Assembly: GCA_903822175.1 (NCBI GenBank)
Contig: CAIJOB010000039.1
Location: 28,548 to 92,547 of the forward strand
Direction of reading: 5' to 3'
Origin: an uncultured Alphaproteobacteria bacterium
GTDB taxonomy: Bacteria; Pseudomonadota; Alphaproteobacteria; Caulobacterales; Caulobacteraceae
Length of the DNA: 64,000 bases
Position 1 is the first letter of the stretch. Every line of letters begins with the position of its first letter. Below, in pieces: positions 17,535 to 25,277 of the stretch. Below the pieces are notes generated by a model. The model searched no databases. It saw only the letters and a list, made by a program, of their open reading frames with translations, and was not told where the DNA came from. Both the position numbers and the translations under genes were made by a program.

Positions 17535-18395
17535 CTAGATCCCGGTCAGGGGATCGCCGTCGGTCATGGTCTGGCCGACCTGCAACAGGCTCGGGTCGTC
17601 GGGCGTGGAGTCGTCGGGCGCTGGGAGATCGGCGGCCGCGTGGGCCGTCGAGGGGACGTAGCCGCCGAGCTTGCCGCTGCTCTCGTACCAGTAGTTCGCA
17701 TAGTCCTGCGGGGTGTGGCCGCCGACGCGGTCGTCCCAGGCACTGGAATGGCGGTCGTTGTTCGGGCCGTAGTATTCGGTGAAGAAGGCCTGGAAGACGT
17801 CGGGCCGATCCGTGAGAATCTGGTTCAGGGAGACGCCATCGTAGGTCGTGCGGCCGACCGGCGCTGCGGCGTCGTCCAGGGCCGGCGCGGCGGCGGAGCC
17901 CGACGGCTCGTAGGACGCCGAGCCGCCCATCTTGTTGTACCAGTAGAGGGCGTAGTCCTGCGCCGTGTGGCCGCCGACGCGGTCGTCCCAGGCGCTGGAA
18001 TGGCGGTCGTTATTCGAGCCCCAATACTCGCTGTGGAACGCCGCCAGCACGTCGGGCCGGTCGTGCAGGATCTGATCGGCGGAGACCTCCGGCGCGGCGG
18101 CGGCCGCGGTGGTGGACGTTGTCAGGGGGAGCCCTGCGTAGGGCGTCCGTTCGTCATTGGCCGGGTTGATCCAGAGATCTTCGTGGCCCTGGTCGAGGGG
18201 CGCCGCGTCGGGTGTGGGATCGGGCGCCGTCGTTGCGGCCTCTGTGGGCTGGTCGGTGTTCTCGGCGACTTGCGCGGCCAGGGTGGCCGCCGTCTCCGGG
18301 GTCTCGACAGCCAAGGGCGCGATGGCCGAGGCTCTGACGGTCGCCTCGTCCTGCTCGTCGAATAGATCCGAATAGATATTCAATGCTGCGTTCAC
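17535..18395 (-). CDS. Unknown protein with two near-identical WDDRVGGHT repeats
   Basis: The 286-residue product (GTG start behind GGGGG) is not recognised. An acidic, Ala/Thr/Pro-rich N-terminus (1-100) leads to two homologous units at about 104-162 and 188-247. Each has the pattern QIL.DRPDV..AF..EY.G.NNDRHSSAWDDRVGGHT.QDYA.YWY followed by a Gly/Ser/Tyr segment. The DNA of the shared core (about 17713-17768 and 17965-18020) is almost identical, indicating recent duplication or gene conversion. Low-complexity linkers separate the units, and the C-terminus ends DGDPLTGI. There is no signal peptide; the acidic, Asp-rich, non-globular tail would suit type I secretion, but this is speculation. 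A very AT-rich leader precedes the gene. Confidence 0.75.
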   Translation of the reverse strand: MNAALNIYSDLFDEQDEATVRASAIAPLAVETPETAATLAAQVAENTDQPTEAATTAPDPTPDAAPLDQGHEDLWINPANDERTPYAGLPLTTSTTAAAAAPEVSADQILHDRPDVLAAFHSEYWGSNNDRHSSAWDDRVGGHTAQDYALYWYNKMGGSASYEPSGSAAAPALDDAAAPVGRTTYDGVSLNQILTDRPDVFQAFFTEYYGPNNDRHSSAWDDRVGGHTPQDYANYWYESSGKLGGYVPSTAHAAADLPAPDDSTPDDPSLLQVGQTMTDGDPLTGI

Positions 18396-18662
18396 GACGC
18401 CCCCAAGTGTTCGCGCGCCAAGTGTTCAGCGTGAGGGCTGAAACTCGGGTCTGTGATTTTCGAATACAGACGGAGTCATTGACTAAAATACCTAGGTCGG
18501 GATCGATTTTATTTTATAAGAGATAAATATTATGAGATTTTTATCAGAATATAATCTATCAGATGTACGATATTATTGAACATGTTCGGCGAGTAGGCTT
18601 CCAGTAGTCCCTGCGGCCGGCGACGGTTGCGGCAGGGCGTGACCTGGGCGCAGGCTGGCGGA
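18396..18662. other. Intergenic region with an AT-rich island
   Basis: The 267-bp gap upstream of the repeat-protein gene and of the DUF1801 gene contains about 120 bp (18470-18590) of strikingly AT-rich DNA, with words such as ATTTTATTTTATAAGAG and a CCTAGG palindrome at 18491-18496. I see no gene. It may be an upstream promoter/silencing (H-NS-like or GapR-type AT-binding) region or a relic of foreign DNA. Confidence 0.6.
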
Positions 18663-19031
18663 ATGAAGAAGATCGACCCCGCCTCGCCGCCGCCGGCCTC
18701 GGTCGACGGCTATATCGAAGGCTGCAGGCCGGAGGTTCAGGCGGTGCTGCGGGAGATCCGGGCGACGATCCGGCGCGCGGCGCCCAAGGCCACCGAACGG
18801 CTGAGCTACAACATGCCGACCTTCTTCATGGGCCGGGTGCTGGTCCACTACGGCGCCTTCAAGGGACACATCGGGCTGTTTCCGCCGGTGCGGGATCCGG
18901 AGCTGCAGGACCGGGTCGCGCCCTATCGCGGCGAGAAGGGGAACCTCAGGTTTCCCCTCGACCAGCCGATCCCCTACGAGCTGATCGGCGAGATCGTGGC
19001 CGCGCGGGTCAGGGCGGCGTCCACGCGCTGA
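18663..19031 (+). CDS. DUF1801 (YdhG/YjbR-like) protein
   Basis: The 122-residue protein matches the DUF1801 pattern. VDGYIEGCRPEVQAVLREIRATIRRAAPKATERLSYNMPTF is the helical N-terminal segment with the typical EVQAVLREIR and ERLSYNMP words. HIGLFPPV and KGNLRFPLDQPIPYELI follow. Members are small cytosolic proteins of unresolved function; some lie near iron-related genes. The ATG at 18663 is preferred over an upstream GTG because the conserved region starts soon after it. It stands alone. Confidence 0.88.
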   Translation: MKKIDPASPPPASVDGYIEGCRPEVQAVLREIRATIRRAAPKATERLSYNMPTFFMGRVLVHYGAFKGHIGLFPPVRDPELQDRVAPYRGEKGNLRFPLDQPIPYELIGEIVAARVRAASTR

Positions 19032-19112
19032 GGGCGCGGTTGGGCGTACACGGTATTTGACCTGGGCTCGGGCGCGGGTTCACGCTTCGCGGCGATCCTC
19101 GGGAGGATGCCC

Positions 19113-19460
19113 ATGCGTCTTGCCATCTCGATGCCTGTCCTGGCCGCCGGCCTGGCGATCGCCGGCGCGGCCGCTGACGCCGCCAGGGCCCAGATGATGA
19201 ACCAGATGGGCGCGATGGGTCAGGGCATGATGATGGGAACCCAGCCTTCGGCCAGCTCCGCCTATGGCGCAGGCGTTGACGGGGCGCGGTTTCCGACCGC
19301 CCAGGAGCGCTATGCGGCGAAGATCGTGGCGCTGCGGCAGAAGATGCAGAAGCTGACCCAGCAGGACGGCGGCCAGCTCTCGGCGGAGCATAAGGCCAGC
19401 CTGCAGCGCGAGCTGGACGGCGTGAACAGGAGCTTCGGGATCAAGCCGGCGGCCGGCTAG
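19113..19460 (+). CDS. Small exported protein, paralogue 1 of 3
   Basis: The 115-residue product (ATG at 19113, six bases after GGGAGG) has a Sec signal peptide ending near ARA-Q and a Met/Gly/Gln-rich spacer. A helical C-terminal domain follows: KIVALRQKMQKLTQQDGG, then QLSAEHKASLQRELDGVN. The same domain recurs in the next two genes on this strand, so this is a tandem paralogue family. All are small, exported and end soon after a 'NRxYxxK'-like helix. I do not recognise the family. The helix-turn-helix-like spacing is likely a helical hairpin, not DNA binding, given the periplasmic location. Confidence 0.7.
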   Translation: MRLAISMPVLAAGLAIAGAAADAARAQMMNQMGAMGQGMMMGTQPSASSAYGAGVDGARFPTAQERYAAKIVALRQKMQKLTQQDGGQLSAEHKASLQRELDGVNRSFGIKPAAG

Positions 19461-19544
19461 CGCACGACAGTTTGAACGCCGCCGGCTTGACCTTGGCCGA
19501 ACGTTGGTGTGTCTCTTATGCGAACGTTATGTCGGAGACCGCAG

Positions 19545-19865
19545 ATGGGGATACTGATTGTCACGGTCGCCACCGCCGCCGCCCTGGCCGCCGCGGCCCC
19601 AGCCTCCGCCCAGATGTTGACCGCCACCGGCGGGACTCCGTCGGGGGAGGGCCAAGCCTCGGCCGGCAGCCCCTCGGGCAGCCTGGGCCTGTCGAAGTTC
19701 TATCTGCAGAAGGTCACGGCCCTCAGCTACAGGATCGTTGAGGTTCGCGCGCAGGATGGCGGCACGCTGACGCCGGAGCATCTCGCCAGCCTGCAACACG
19801 AATTCAACCGGTTGAACCGCCAGTACGACGTCAAGACCCCGTTCCGCGTCAGAGCGTCGGCGTAG
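19545..19865 (+). CDS. Small exported protein, paralogue 2 of 3
   Basis: The 106-residue product starts at 19545 behind GGAG. The signal peptide (MGILIVTVATAAALAAAAPASAQ) is followed by a Gly/Ser-rich spacer. The shared domain reads KFYLQKVTALSYRIVEVRAQ, DGGTLTPEHLASLQHEFNRL and NRQYDVK. It is most similar to paralogue 3. Upstream GTG and ATG codons at 19509 and 19518 would only lengthen the signal peptide. The three genes lie 28-85 bp apart on one strand and may form an operon. Function unknown; periplasmic or secreted. Confidence 0.75.
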   Translation: MGILIVTVATAAALAAAAPASAQMLTATGGTPSGEGQASAGSPSGSLGLSKFYLQKVTALSYRIVEVRAQDGGTLTPEHLASLQHEFNRLNRQYDVKTPFRVRASA

Positions 19866-19893
19866 GCGTAGGCGCCAGAAGAGGATTGCAGGC

Positions 19894-20214
19894 ATGAGAC
19901 ACGGTCTTTTCGCCCTGGCGACCGCCGCGGCTCTCGCCCTCGCAGCTCCGGCCTTCGCCCAGCTGGGAACCTCCGTCGGCGAAGGATTTGCGGGCTATGT
20001 CAATCCGAGCCAGCCCGATGCCGGGCCGGACGGCGCCGGCCTGCCCAAGAGCTACATGAAGAAGGTCACCGACCTCAGCTTCAAGGTCCTGGAACAGCGC
20101 CGCGAGGACGGCGGCAGGCTGACCCCTGAGCATCTCGCCATGCTGCAACGCCAATTCGACCGGCTGAACCATTCGTACGGCCTGCGGTCCTCGCTGCGCC
20201 TCAGCGGAGCGTAA
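19894..20214 (+). CDS. Small exported protein, paralogue 3 of 3
   Basis: The 106-residue product has a signal peptide (cut near FAQ, about residue 23) and a spacer rich in Gly, Pro and Asp. The shared helical domain reads KSYMKKVTDLSFKVLEQRRE, DGGRLTPEHLAMLQRQFDRL and NHSYGLR. About half of the domain residues match paralogue 2 by eye. It lies 28 bp after paralogue 2 on the same strand and faces the TetR gene. Function unknown. Confidence 0.77.
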   Translation: MRHGLFALATAAALALAAPAFAQLGTSVGEGFAGYVNPSQPDAGPDGAGLPKSYMKKVTDLSFKVLEQRREDGGRLTPEHLAMLQRQFDRLNHSYGLRSSLRLSGA

Positions 20215-20266
20215 GCCTCCAAAGCCAAAGGCGTTTGCCTTCGCCGCCCTGGCGGGCCGCGCCGCG

Positions 20267-20923
20267 CTATTTCGGGGCGTAGGCGGTCAGGAAGTTGGTG
20301 ACGGCCGACTGTACTTCGGTCTCGATCCGCTCCGGCGTGGGCTCGGGTTCGAGGCCAAGGACCCGGCGGAAGAACAGCTCGCCCTTCAGCAGGATCGCCA
20401 GCACGCCGGCGGCGTGCACCGGATCGGGCGCGCTGATCTCGCCGCGCGCGTGGGCCTTGGCCAGGTAGGCGGCCAGCCGCTCGGTCCCGACCTGCGGCCC
20501 GGCTTCGTCGAAGCGGCGCGCCAGTTCCGGGTTGCGCCGCGATTCCTCGATGATCAGCTGCATGGTCCGCACGCTCTGGTCCGAGGACATGGCGGTGACC
20601 ATTTCGCGGCCCAGGTCGATGAGGGTCGTGCGGATATCGGCGCCTTCCTCCTCGAGCATCAGCAGCTTTTCGATCACCTGGCACTGGTCGGCGATGATCG
20701 CGTCGAACAGGTCTTCCTTGTTCTTGAAGTAGGCATAGAGGGTGGCCTTCGAGCCCCCCAGCCGCGCCGCGATGGTCGACATGGTGGCGGCGTTGAAGCC
20801 CTCCTCAAAGAAGACATCGCGGGCGACCTGCACGATGCGGTCGCGCCGCTGATCGCGGATCGCCTGCGACATGCTCTGGGGCGCGCATTCGGAAACGCTG
20901 GGCGTGGAAACGGGCGAATTCAT
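20267..20923 (-). CDS. TetR-family repressor of the adjacent efflux operon
   Basis: The 218-residue protein has the TetR DNA-binding domain: RIVQVARDVFFEEGFNAATMSTIAARLGGSKATLYAYFKNKEDLF (about 29-73). The all-helical ligand-binding domain follows, with a C-terminal segment of the AefR/TetR_C type (GELFFRRVLGL). It is divergent from a complete tripartite efflux operon across 66 bp plus the leader. Two matching palindromic sites lie in that gap, one directly upstream of its own ATG. It therefore probably represses both itself and the pump, with release by a toxic pump substrate. Confidence 0.94.
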   Translation of the reverse strand: MNSPVSTPSVSECAPQSMSQAIRDQRRDRIVQVARDVFFEEGFNAATMSTIAARLGGSKATLYAYFKNKEDLFDAIIADQCQVIEKLLMLEEEGADIRTTLIDLGREMVTAMSSDQSVRTMQLIIEESRRNPELARRFDEAGPQVGTERLAAYLAKAHARGEISAPDPVHAAGVLAILLKGELFFRRVLGLEPEPTPERIETEVQSAVTNFLTAYAPK

Positions 20924-20929
20924 AAATCG

Positions 20930-21008
20930 TACCGTACCGTACAGTTTTCCCTTGACGCAAGGCTTTTGACCGTACCATAGATTGAAAAATGAACTGTACG
21001 GTACGGTT
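20930..21008. promoter_or_regulatory. Paired TetR operators and divergent promoter
   Basis: Two copies of one 17-bp near-palindrome lie in opposite orientation: TACCGTACCGTACAGTT (20930-20946) and AACTGTACGGTACGGTT (20992-21008). Each is itself symmetric about its centre (15 of 17 positions in the second). A half site, ACCGTAC, occurs at 20969-20975. TTGACG at 20952-20957 is a possible -35 for the efflux operon. Their position between a TetR gene and the pump it faces makes them the likely operators. Confidence 0.75.
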
Positions 21009-21033
21009 CTATTTCACACCGATGGGCTTTGCG

Positions 21034-22470
21034 ATGAGGTTGATTTTTTCGGGCCGCCGCCTGGTTTCACTGACGGGCGGCGTCGCGATGGCGGCCCTGC
21101 TGACCGCGTGCGCCACGGTTCCGCCAACAGGGAAGATGGTGACGCCGACGGCGATCGCCAGTCTGCAGAGCCAAGAAAGCCTGGCCGCGCCGCAGAGCGC
21201 CTGGCCGGCTGACGGCTGGTGGAAGGCCTATGGCGACGGCCAGCTCGACGGGCTGATCGACGAAGCCCTGGCCCGGTCGCCGGACCTTGCCGCCGCCCGC
21301 GCGCGCCTGGCCAAGGCCGACGCCCTGGCCGGCCAGAGCCGCGCGGCGCTTAGCCCGCAGCTCAGCGCCGAGGGCTCAGTGCAGACGGTGAAGCAGAGCT
21401 ACAACAACGGCTTCCCGGCGGCCTTTGTGCCCAAGGGCTATCGTGACAGCGCCCGCGCGGCGCTGGACTTCAGCTACGACCTCGACCTGTGGGGCGGCAA
21501 GCGCGCGGCGCTGCGGGCCGCGGTCGGTCAGGCCAAGGCCGCCGAGGTCGACAGCCAGGCCGCGCGTCTGGCGCTGTCGGCGGGCGTGGCCGAAGCCTAT
21601 GGCGACCTGGCCCAGGGCCACGCCGATCTCGACGCCGCCCGCGACGCGATGCGGATCCGCCAGGAGACCCTGAAGCTGATCGACAGCCGGCTCGCCAGTC
21701 GGCTGGAAAACCGCGGCGCCCTGCTGCGCGCCCAGTCCGAGGTCGCGACGGCTACCGCCCAGGTCGCGGCCATCGAGGAATCCGTGGCGCTCACCCGCAA
21801 CCGCCTCGCCGCCCTGATGGGCGAGGGACCGGACCGGGGGCTGACGATCCAGCGTCCCGAGGCGAGCAGCCTGCGCGCGCTGGGTCTGCCGGCCGATGTG
21901 CGGGTGGCCCTGGTCGGTCGCCGTCCGGACCTGGCGGCGGCGCGCCTGCGGGCCGAAGCCGCCGGTCAGAAGATCAAGGCCGCCAAGGCCGACTTCTACC
22001 CGAACATCCAGCTCTCGGCCTATTTCGGCCTGCAGAGCCTGGGCCTGAACGCCTTCAGCAAGAGCGGCTCGGACATCGGCGGCATCGGCCCGGCGATCAC
22101 CCTGCCAATTTTCGACGGCGGACGCCTGCGCGCGGCCTACGGCGCGGCGGGCGCGGACTATGACGCCGCGGTGGCCGACTATGACGGGACGCTGGTGCGG
22201 GCGCTGCGCGAGGTGGCTGACGCCGCCGCCAGCAGCCGCTCGCTGAGCGTCCGGCTCGACCAGAGCCGCAAGGCGCTGGACGCCTCGCGGCAGGCGCACG
22301 ACATCGCCCTGCAGCGCTATCGCGGCGGCCTTTCCAACTACCTCGACGTGCTCACGGCGGAAGACGCCCTGATCGCCGACCAGCGCGCGGTGGCCGACCT
22401 CCAGGCCCGTGGTTTCCTGCTCGATATCGCTCTGACCCGCGCGCTGGGCGGCGGGTTTACCTCCGCCTGA
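21034..22470 (+). CDS. Outer-membrane efflux lipoprotein (NodT/OprM family)
   Basis: The TolC-like channel component of a tripartite pump. From the ATG at 21034 it has 478 residues. A lipoprotein signal with lipobox LLTAC precedes the mature Cys near residue 26. Two duplicated OEP repeats follow, visible as long helices ending in RVALVGRRPDLAAARLRAEAAG and then LPIFDGGRLRA, a hallmark of the NodT family. ATGs at 20989 and 21022 are also in frame. The first would place an operator inside the coding region and spoil the signal, but a leaderless start there cannot be excluded. It is the first gene of the operon with the HlyD and MFS genes. Confidence 0.92.
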   Translation: MRLIFSGRRLVSLTGGVAMAALLTACATVPPTGKMVTPTAIASLQSQESLAAPQSAWPADGWWKAYGDGQLDGLIDEALARSPDLAAARARLAKADALAGQSRAALSPQLSAEGSVQTVKQSYNNGFPAAFVPKGYRDSARAALDFSYDLDLWGGKRAALRAAVGQAKAAEVDSQAARLALSAGVAEAYGDLAQGHADLDAARDAMRIRQETLKLIDSRLASRLENRGALLRAQSEVATATAQVAAIEESVALTRNRLAALMGEGPDRGLTIQRPEASSLRALGLPADVRVALVGRRPDLAAARLRAEAAGQKIKAAKADFYPNIQLSAYFGLQSLGLNAFSKSGSDIGGIGPAITLPIFDGGRLRAAYGAAGADYDAAVADYDGTLVRALREVADAAASSRSLSVRLDQSRKALDASRQAHDIALQRYRGGLSNYLDVLTAEDALIADQRAVADLQARGFLLDIALTRALGGGFTSA

Positions 22471-22533
22471 CCGCCTCCGCTTTTCCACCCGCCTCCCTCC
22501 CCAAACGTCCTCCCCCCATAAGGCCTCCCCGCC

Positions 22534-23664
22534 ATGTACGACGCTGAAGAACCCCAAGCTGAAATCGCCGCCGCCGCTGTGGCGCCCGCCGTCCCACCCG
22601 CCGCCGAACCCAAGGCGGCCATCGCGCCGGCCAAGCGCGGCCGCCTGTTCGCCATGTTGGGCGGCGTGGTCGCCGTCGCGGCGATCGGCGTCGGCGCCTG
22701 GACGCTCATCGAAGGTGGCAAGCACGTGAAGACCGACAACGCCTATGTGGACGCCGCCACCGCCCAGGTGACGCCGCTGACCGCCGCGGCGGTGACCGCG
22801 GTGCCGGTGATCAACACCCAGGTGGTGAAGGTCGGCCAGCCGCTGGTGGTCCTCGACGACGCCGACGCGCGCCTGGCGCTGGCGCGCGCCGAGGCGGACC
22901 TCTCGCAGACCGAGCACAAGGTGGTCGGCTACCACGCCAACGATGGCGCGCTGGGCGCCGAGATCGCCAGCCGCGCGGCGCAGGTGCAGAGCGCCCGGTC
23001 GAACCTCGACCGCGCCCACACAGACTACGACCGCCGCAAGGGCCTCGACGCCAATGGCGCGATCTCCGGCGAGGAGCTGACGCAATCCCGCAACGCGCTG
23101 GACAACGCCCAGGCCGCCGTGCTCGCCGCCGTCGCCCAGCAGCGCGCCGCCGAAGGCCAGCGGGCGGTGAACAGCGCGCTGATCTCCGGCGCCGGCGAGA
23201 ACCCTGAAGTCGCCGCCGCCCGCGTGCGGGTGGACGAGGCGCGCCTTGAGCTCGCCCGCACGGTGATCCGCGCGCCCATCGACGGCGTGGTCGCCAAGAA
23301 CGATGTGCAGATCGGCCAGCGCGTCCAGGTCGGCGTGCCGCTGATGAGCATCGTGCCGGTCGACCAGGCCTATGTGAACGCCAACTTCAAGGAGCAGCAG
23401 CTGCGCAAGGTCCGCAACGGCCAGCCGGTGGTCCTGACCTCCGACCTCTACGGCGGCGGCGTGAAATACCACGGCACGGTGACCGGCGTGTCCGGCGGCA
23501 CGGGCTCAGCCTTCGCGGTGATCCCGGCCCAGAACGCCACCGGCAACTGGATCAAGGTGGTGCAGCGCCTGCCGGTGCGGATCGCCGTCGATCCGACCGA
23601 GTTGAAGGCCCACCCCTTGCGGGTCGGCATGTCGATGAACGCCTCGATCACCACCGGCCGCTGA
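22534..23664 (+). CDS. Membrane fusion protein (EmrA/HlyD family)
   Basis: The 376-residue periplasmic adaptor links the inner-membrane transporter to the outer-membrane channel. An Ala/Pro-rich cytosolic N-terminus is followed by one membrane segment (about 38-60). The split biotinyl-lipoyl domain begins HVKTDNAYVDAATAQVTPL and closes in TVIRAPIDGVVAKNDVQIGQ. Between these lies a coiled-coil hairpin (about 115-225). The TDNAYV motif is typical of EmrA. It lies 63 bp after the NodT gene and 19 bp before the MFS gene. Confidence 0.94.
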   Translation: MYDAEEPQAEIAAAAVAPAVPPAAEPKAAIAPAKRGRLFAMLGGVVAVAAIGVGAWTLIEGGKHVKTDNAYVDAATAQVTPLTAAAVTAVPVINTQVVKVGQPLVVLDDADARLALARAEADLSQTEHKVVGYHANDGALGAEIASRAAQVQSARSNLDRAHTDYDRRKGLDANGAISGEELTQSRNALDNAQAAVLAAVAQQRAAEGQRAVNSALISGAGENPEVAAARVRVDEARLELARTVIRAPIDGVVAKNDVQIGQRVQVGVPLMSIVPVDQAYVNANFKEQQLRKVRNGQPVVLTSDLYGGGVKYHGTVTGVSGGTGSAFAVIPAQNATGNWIKVVQRLPVRIAVDPTELKAHPLRVGMSMNASITTGR

Positions 23665-23683
23665 GCCCTAGGGACACCTCGCC

Positions 23684-25222
23684 ATGGCGACGCAAGCAGT
23701 TAAGACAAAGGGCGCCCCGCTGACTGGCGGGGCCCTGTGGGCCGCCGGCGTGCTGCTGGCGCTCGCCAACTTTGTGGCCGTGCTGGACCTCAGCATCGCC
23801 AATGTCTCGGTGCCGAACATCTCCGGCGCGCTGGGCGCCTCGACCAGCCAGGGCGTGTGGATCATCACCTCCTACGCCGTGGCCGAAGCGATCACCGTGC
23901 CGCTGACCGGCTGGCTGGCCGGGCGGTTCGGGGCCGTGCGGACCTTCGCCACGGCGCTGATCGGCTTTGGCCTGGCCTCGGCGCTCTGCGGCCTTGCGCC
24001 ATCGCTGGGGTTCCTGGTGGCGTTCCGGGTGATCCAGGGCGTCTGCGGCGGGCCGTTGATGGCGCTGTCGCAGACCCTGCTGCTGCAGATCTTCCCGCCC
24101 AAGCAACAGCCTGCGGCCATGGGCCTGTGGGCGGTGACCACCCTGGTCGCGCCGGTCTGCGGCCCGATCCTGGGCGGCTATCTGTGCGACACCTTCGGCT
24201 GGGGCTCGATCTTCATGGTCAATGTGCCGGTGGCGATCCTCGCCGGCTTTCTCGTCTGGCGCACGCTCTCCCGCTACGAGGGCGAGACGCGCCGGGCGCC
24301 GTTCGACGCGGTGGGCCTGGGCCTGTTGATCGTCTGGATCGCGGCCCTGCAGATCCTGCTGGACCTGGGCAAGCAGCTGGACTGGTTCCAGTCCCCGACC
24401 ATCGTCGCCCTGGCGGTCACCGCGGCCATCGGTTTCGCCGCCTTCCTGATCTGGGAGCTGACCGAGAAGAACCCGATCGTGAACCTGAGGGTGTTCCGCC
24501 ACCGGGGCTTCTCAGCCTCGATGGTCACCCTGACCCTGACCATGGGCGCCTTCTTCGCCACCAACGTCCTGACCCCGCTCTGGCTGCAGTCGAACATGGG
24601 CTACACGGCCACCTGGGCCGGCTACATCACCGGGCTGATCGGCATCCTGGCCATCGTCAGCGCGCCGATCACCGCCCAGGCCATGACCAAGATGGACCCG
24701 CGCCGCATCCTGTTCGCCGGCGTCGCCTGGCTGGCGTTCACAACCTTCATGCGCAGCCATGAGATGTCGCAGATGACCTTCTGGCAGATCGGGATCTGGC
24801 TGTTCGTGGCGGGCGCGGCGATGCCGATGTTCTTCCTGCCGGTGACGACGGTGGCGCTGGGCGCTGTCGATCCGTCGGAGACCGCCGACGCGTCCGGCCT
24901 GCTGAACTTCCTGCGCACGGTGGCCGGCGCGGTGGCGACCTCGATCGTCAGCACGGTCTGGGAGAACAACGCCACCCGCAACCACGCCGACCTCGCCGCC
25001 ACCATGCCGCATGCCCAGACGACAGTGGACAGCCTGACCGGCCCGACGATGAACGCCGGGGCGGCGCTGGCCACGGTCAACGACATGGTCGGCGGCCAGG
25101 CGGTGATGCTGGCCACCAACCAGCTGTTCCTGGCCTGCGCCATCGTGTTTGCGATCGCCGCGGCCCTGGTCTGGATCACGCCGCGTCCGCCCGCCAACGT
25201 CGACACCAGCGCCGCGCACTAG
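23684..25222 (+). CDS. DHA2-family MFS drug efflux transporter (EmrB/QacA type)
   Basis: The 512-residue inner-membrane protein has the length and pattern of a 14-segment drug:H+ antiporter. Motif D1 reads LANFVAVLDLSIANVSVPN in the first membrane segment. Motif A is seen in GWLAGRFGAVR and motif C in LVAPVCGPILGGYL. With the NodT channel and the EmrA-type adaptor it makes a complete Gram-negative pump that expels hydrophobic toxic compounds. Expression is expected to be repressed by the divergent TetR. The substrate cannot be told. Confidence 0.95.
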   Translation: MATQAVKTKGAPLTGGALWAAGVLLALANFVAVLDLSIANVSVPNISGALGASTSQGVWIITSYAVAEAITVPLTGWLAGRFGAVRTFATALIGFGLASALCGLAPSLGFLVAFRVIQGVCGGPLMALSQTLLLQIFPPKQQPAAMGLWAVTTLVAPVCGPILGGYLCDTFGWGSIFMVNVPVAILAGFLVWRTLSRYEGETRRAPFDAVGLGLLIVWIAALQILLDLGKQLDWFQSPTIVALAVTAAIGFAAFLIWELTEKNPIVNLRVFRHRGFSASMVTLTLTMGAFFATNVLTPLWLQSNMGYTATWAGYITGLIGILAIVSAPITAQAMTKMDPRRILFAGVAWLAFTTFMRSHEMSQMTFWQIGIWLFVAGAAMPMFFLPVTTVALGAVDPSETADASGLLNFLRTVAGAVATSIVSTVWENNATRNHADLAATMPHAQTTVDSLTGPTMNAGAALATVNDMVGGQAVMLATNQLFLACAIVFAIAAALVWITPRPPANVDTSAAH

Positions 25223-25277
25223 GCTTGCGCGCGAAGCTGTTTGCGCTGGCCGGCCTGGCGGTCGAAAATGGCCGCTC

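Noticed and set aside
20989..21033. Upstream ATG (20989) as the nodT start
   Set aside because: It would put an operator inside the coding region and add a non-signal-like N-terminus before the lipoprotein signal; kept only as an alternative.
21376..23472. 698-codon minus-strand frame opposite nodT and emrA
   Set aside because: Antisense to two strongly supported efflux genes, with no protein-family signature.
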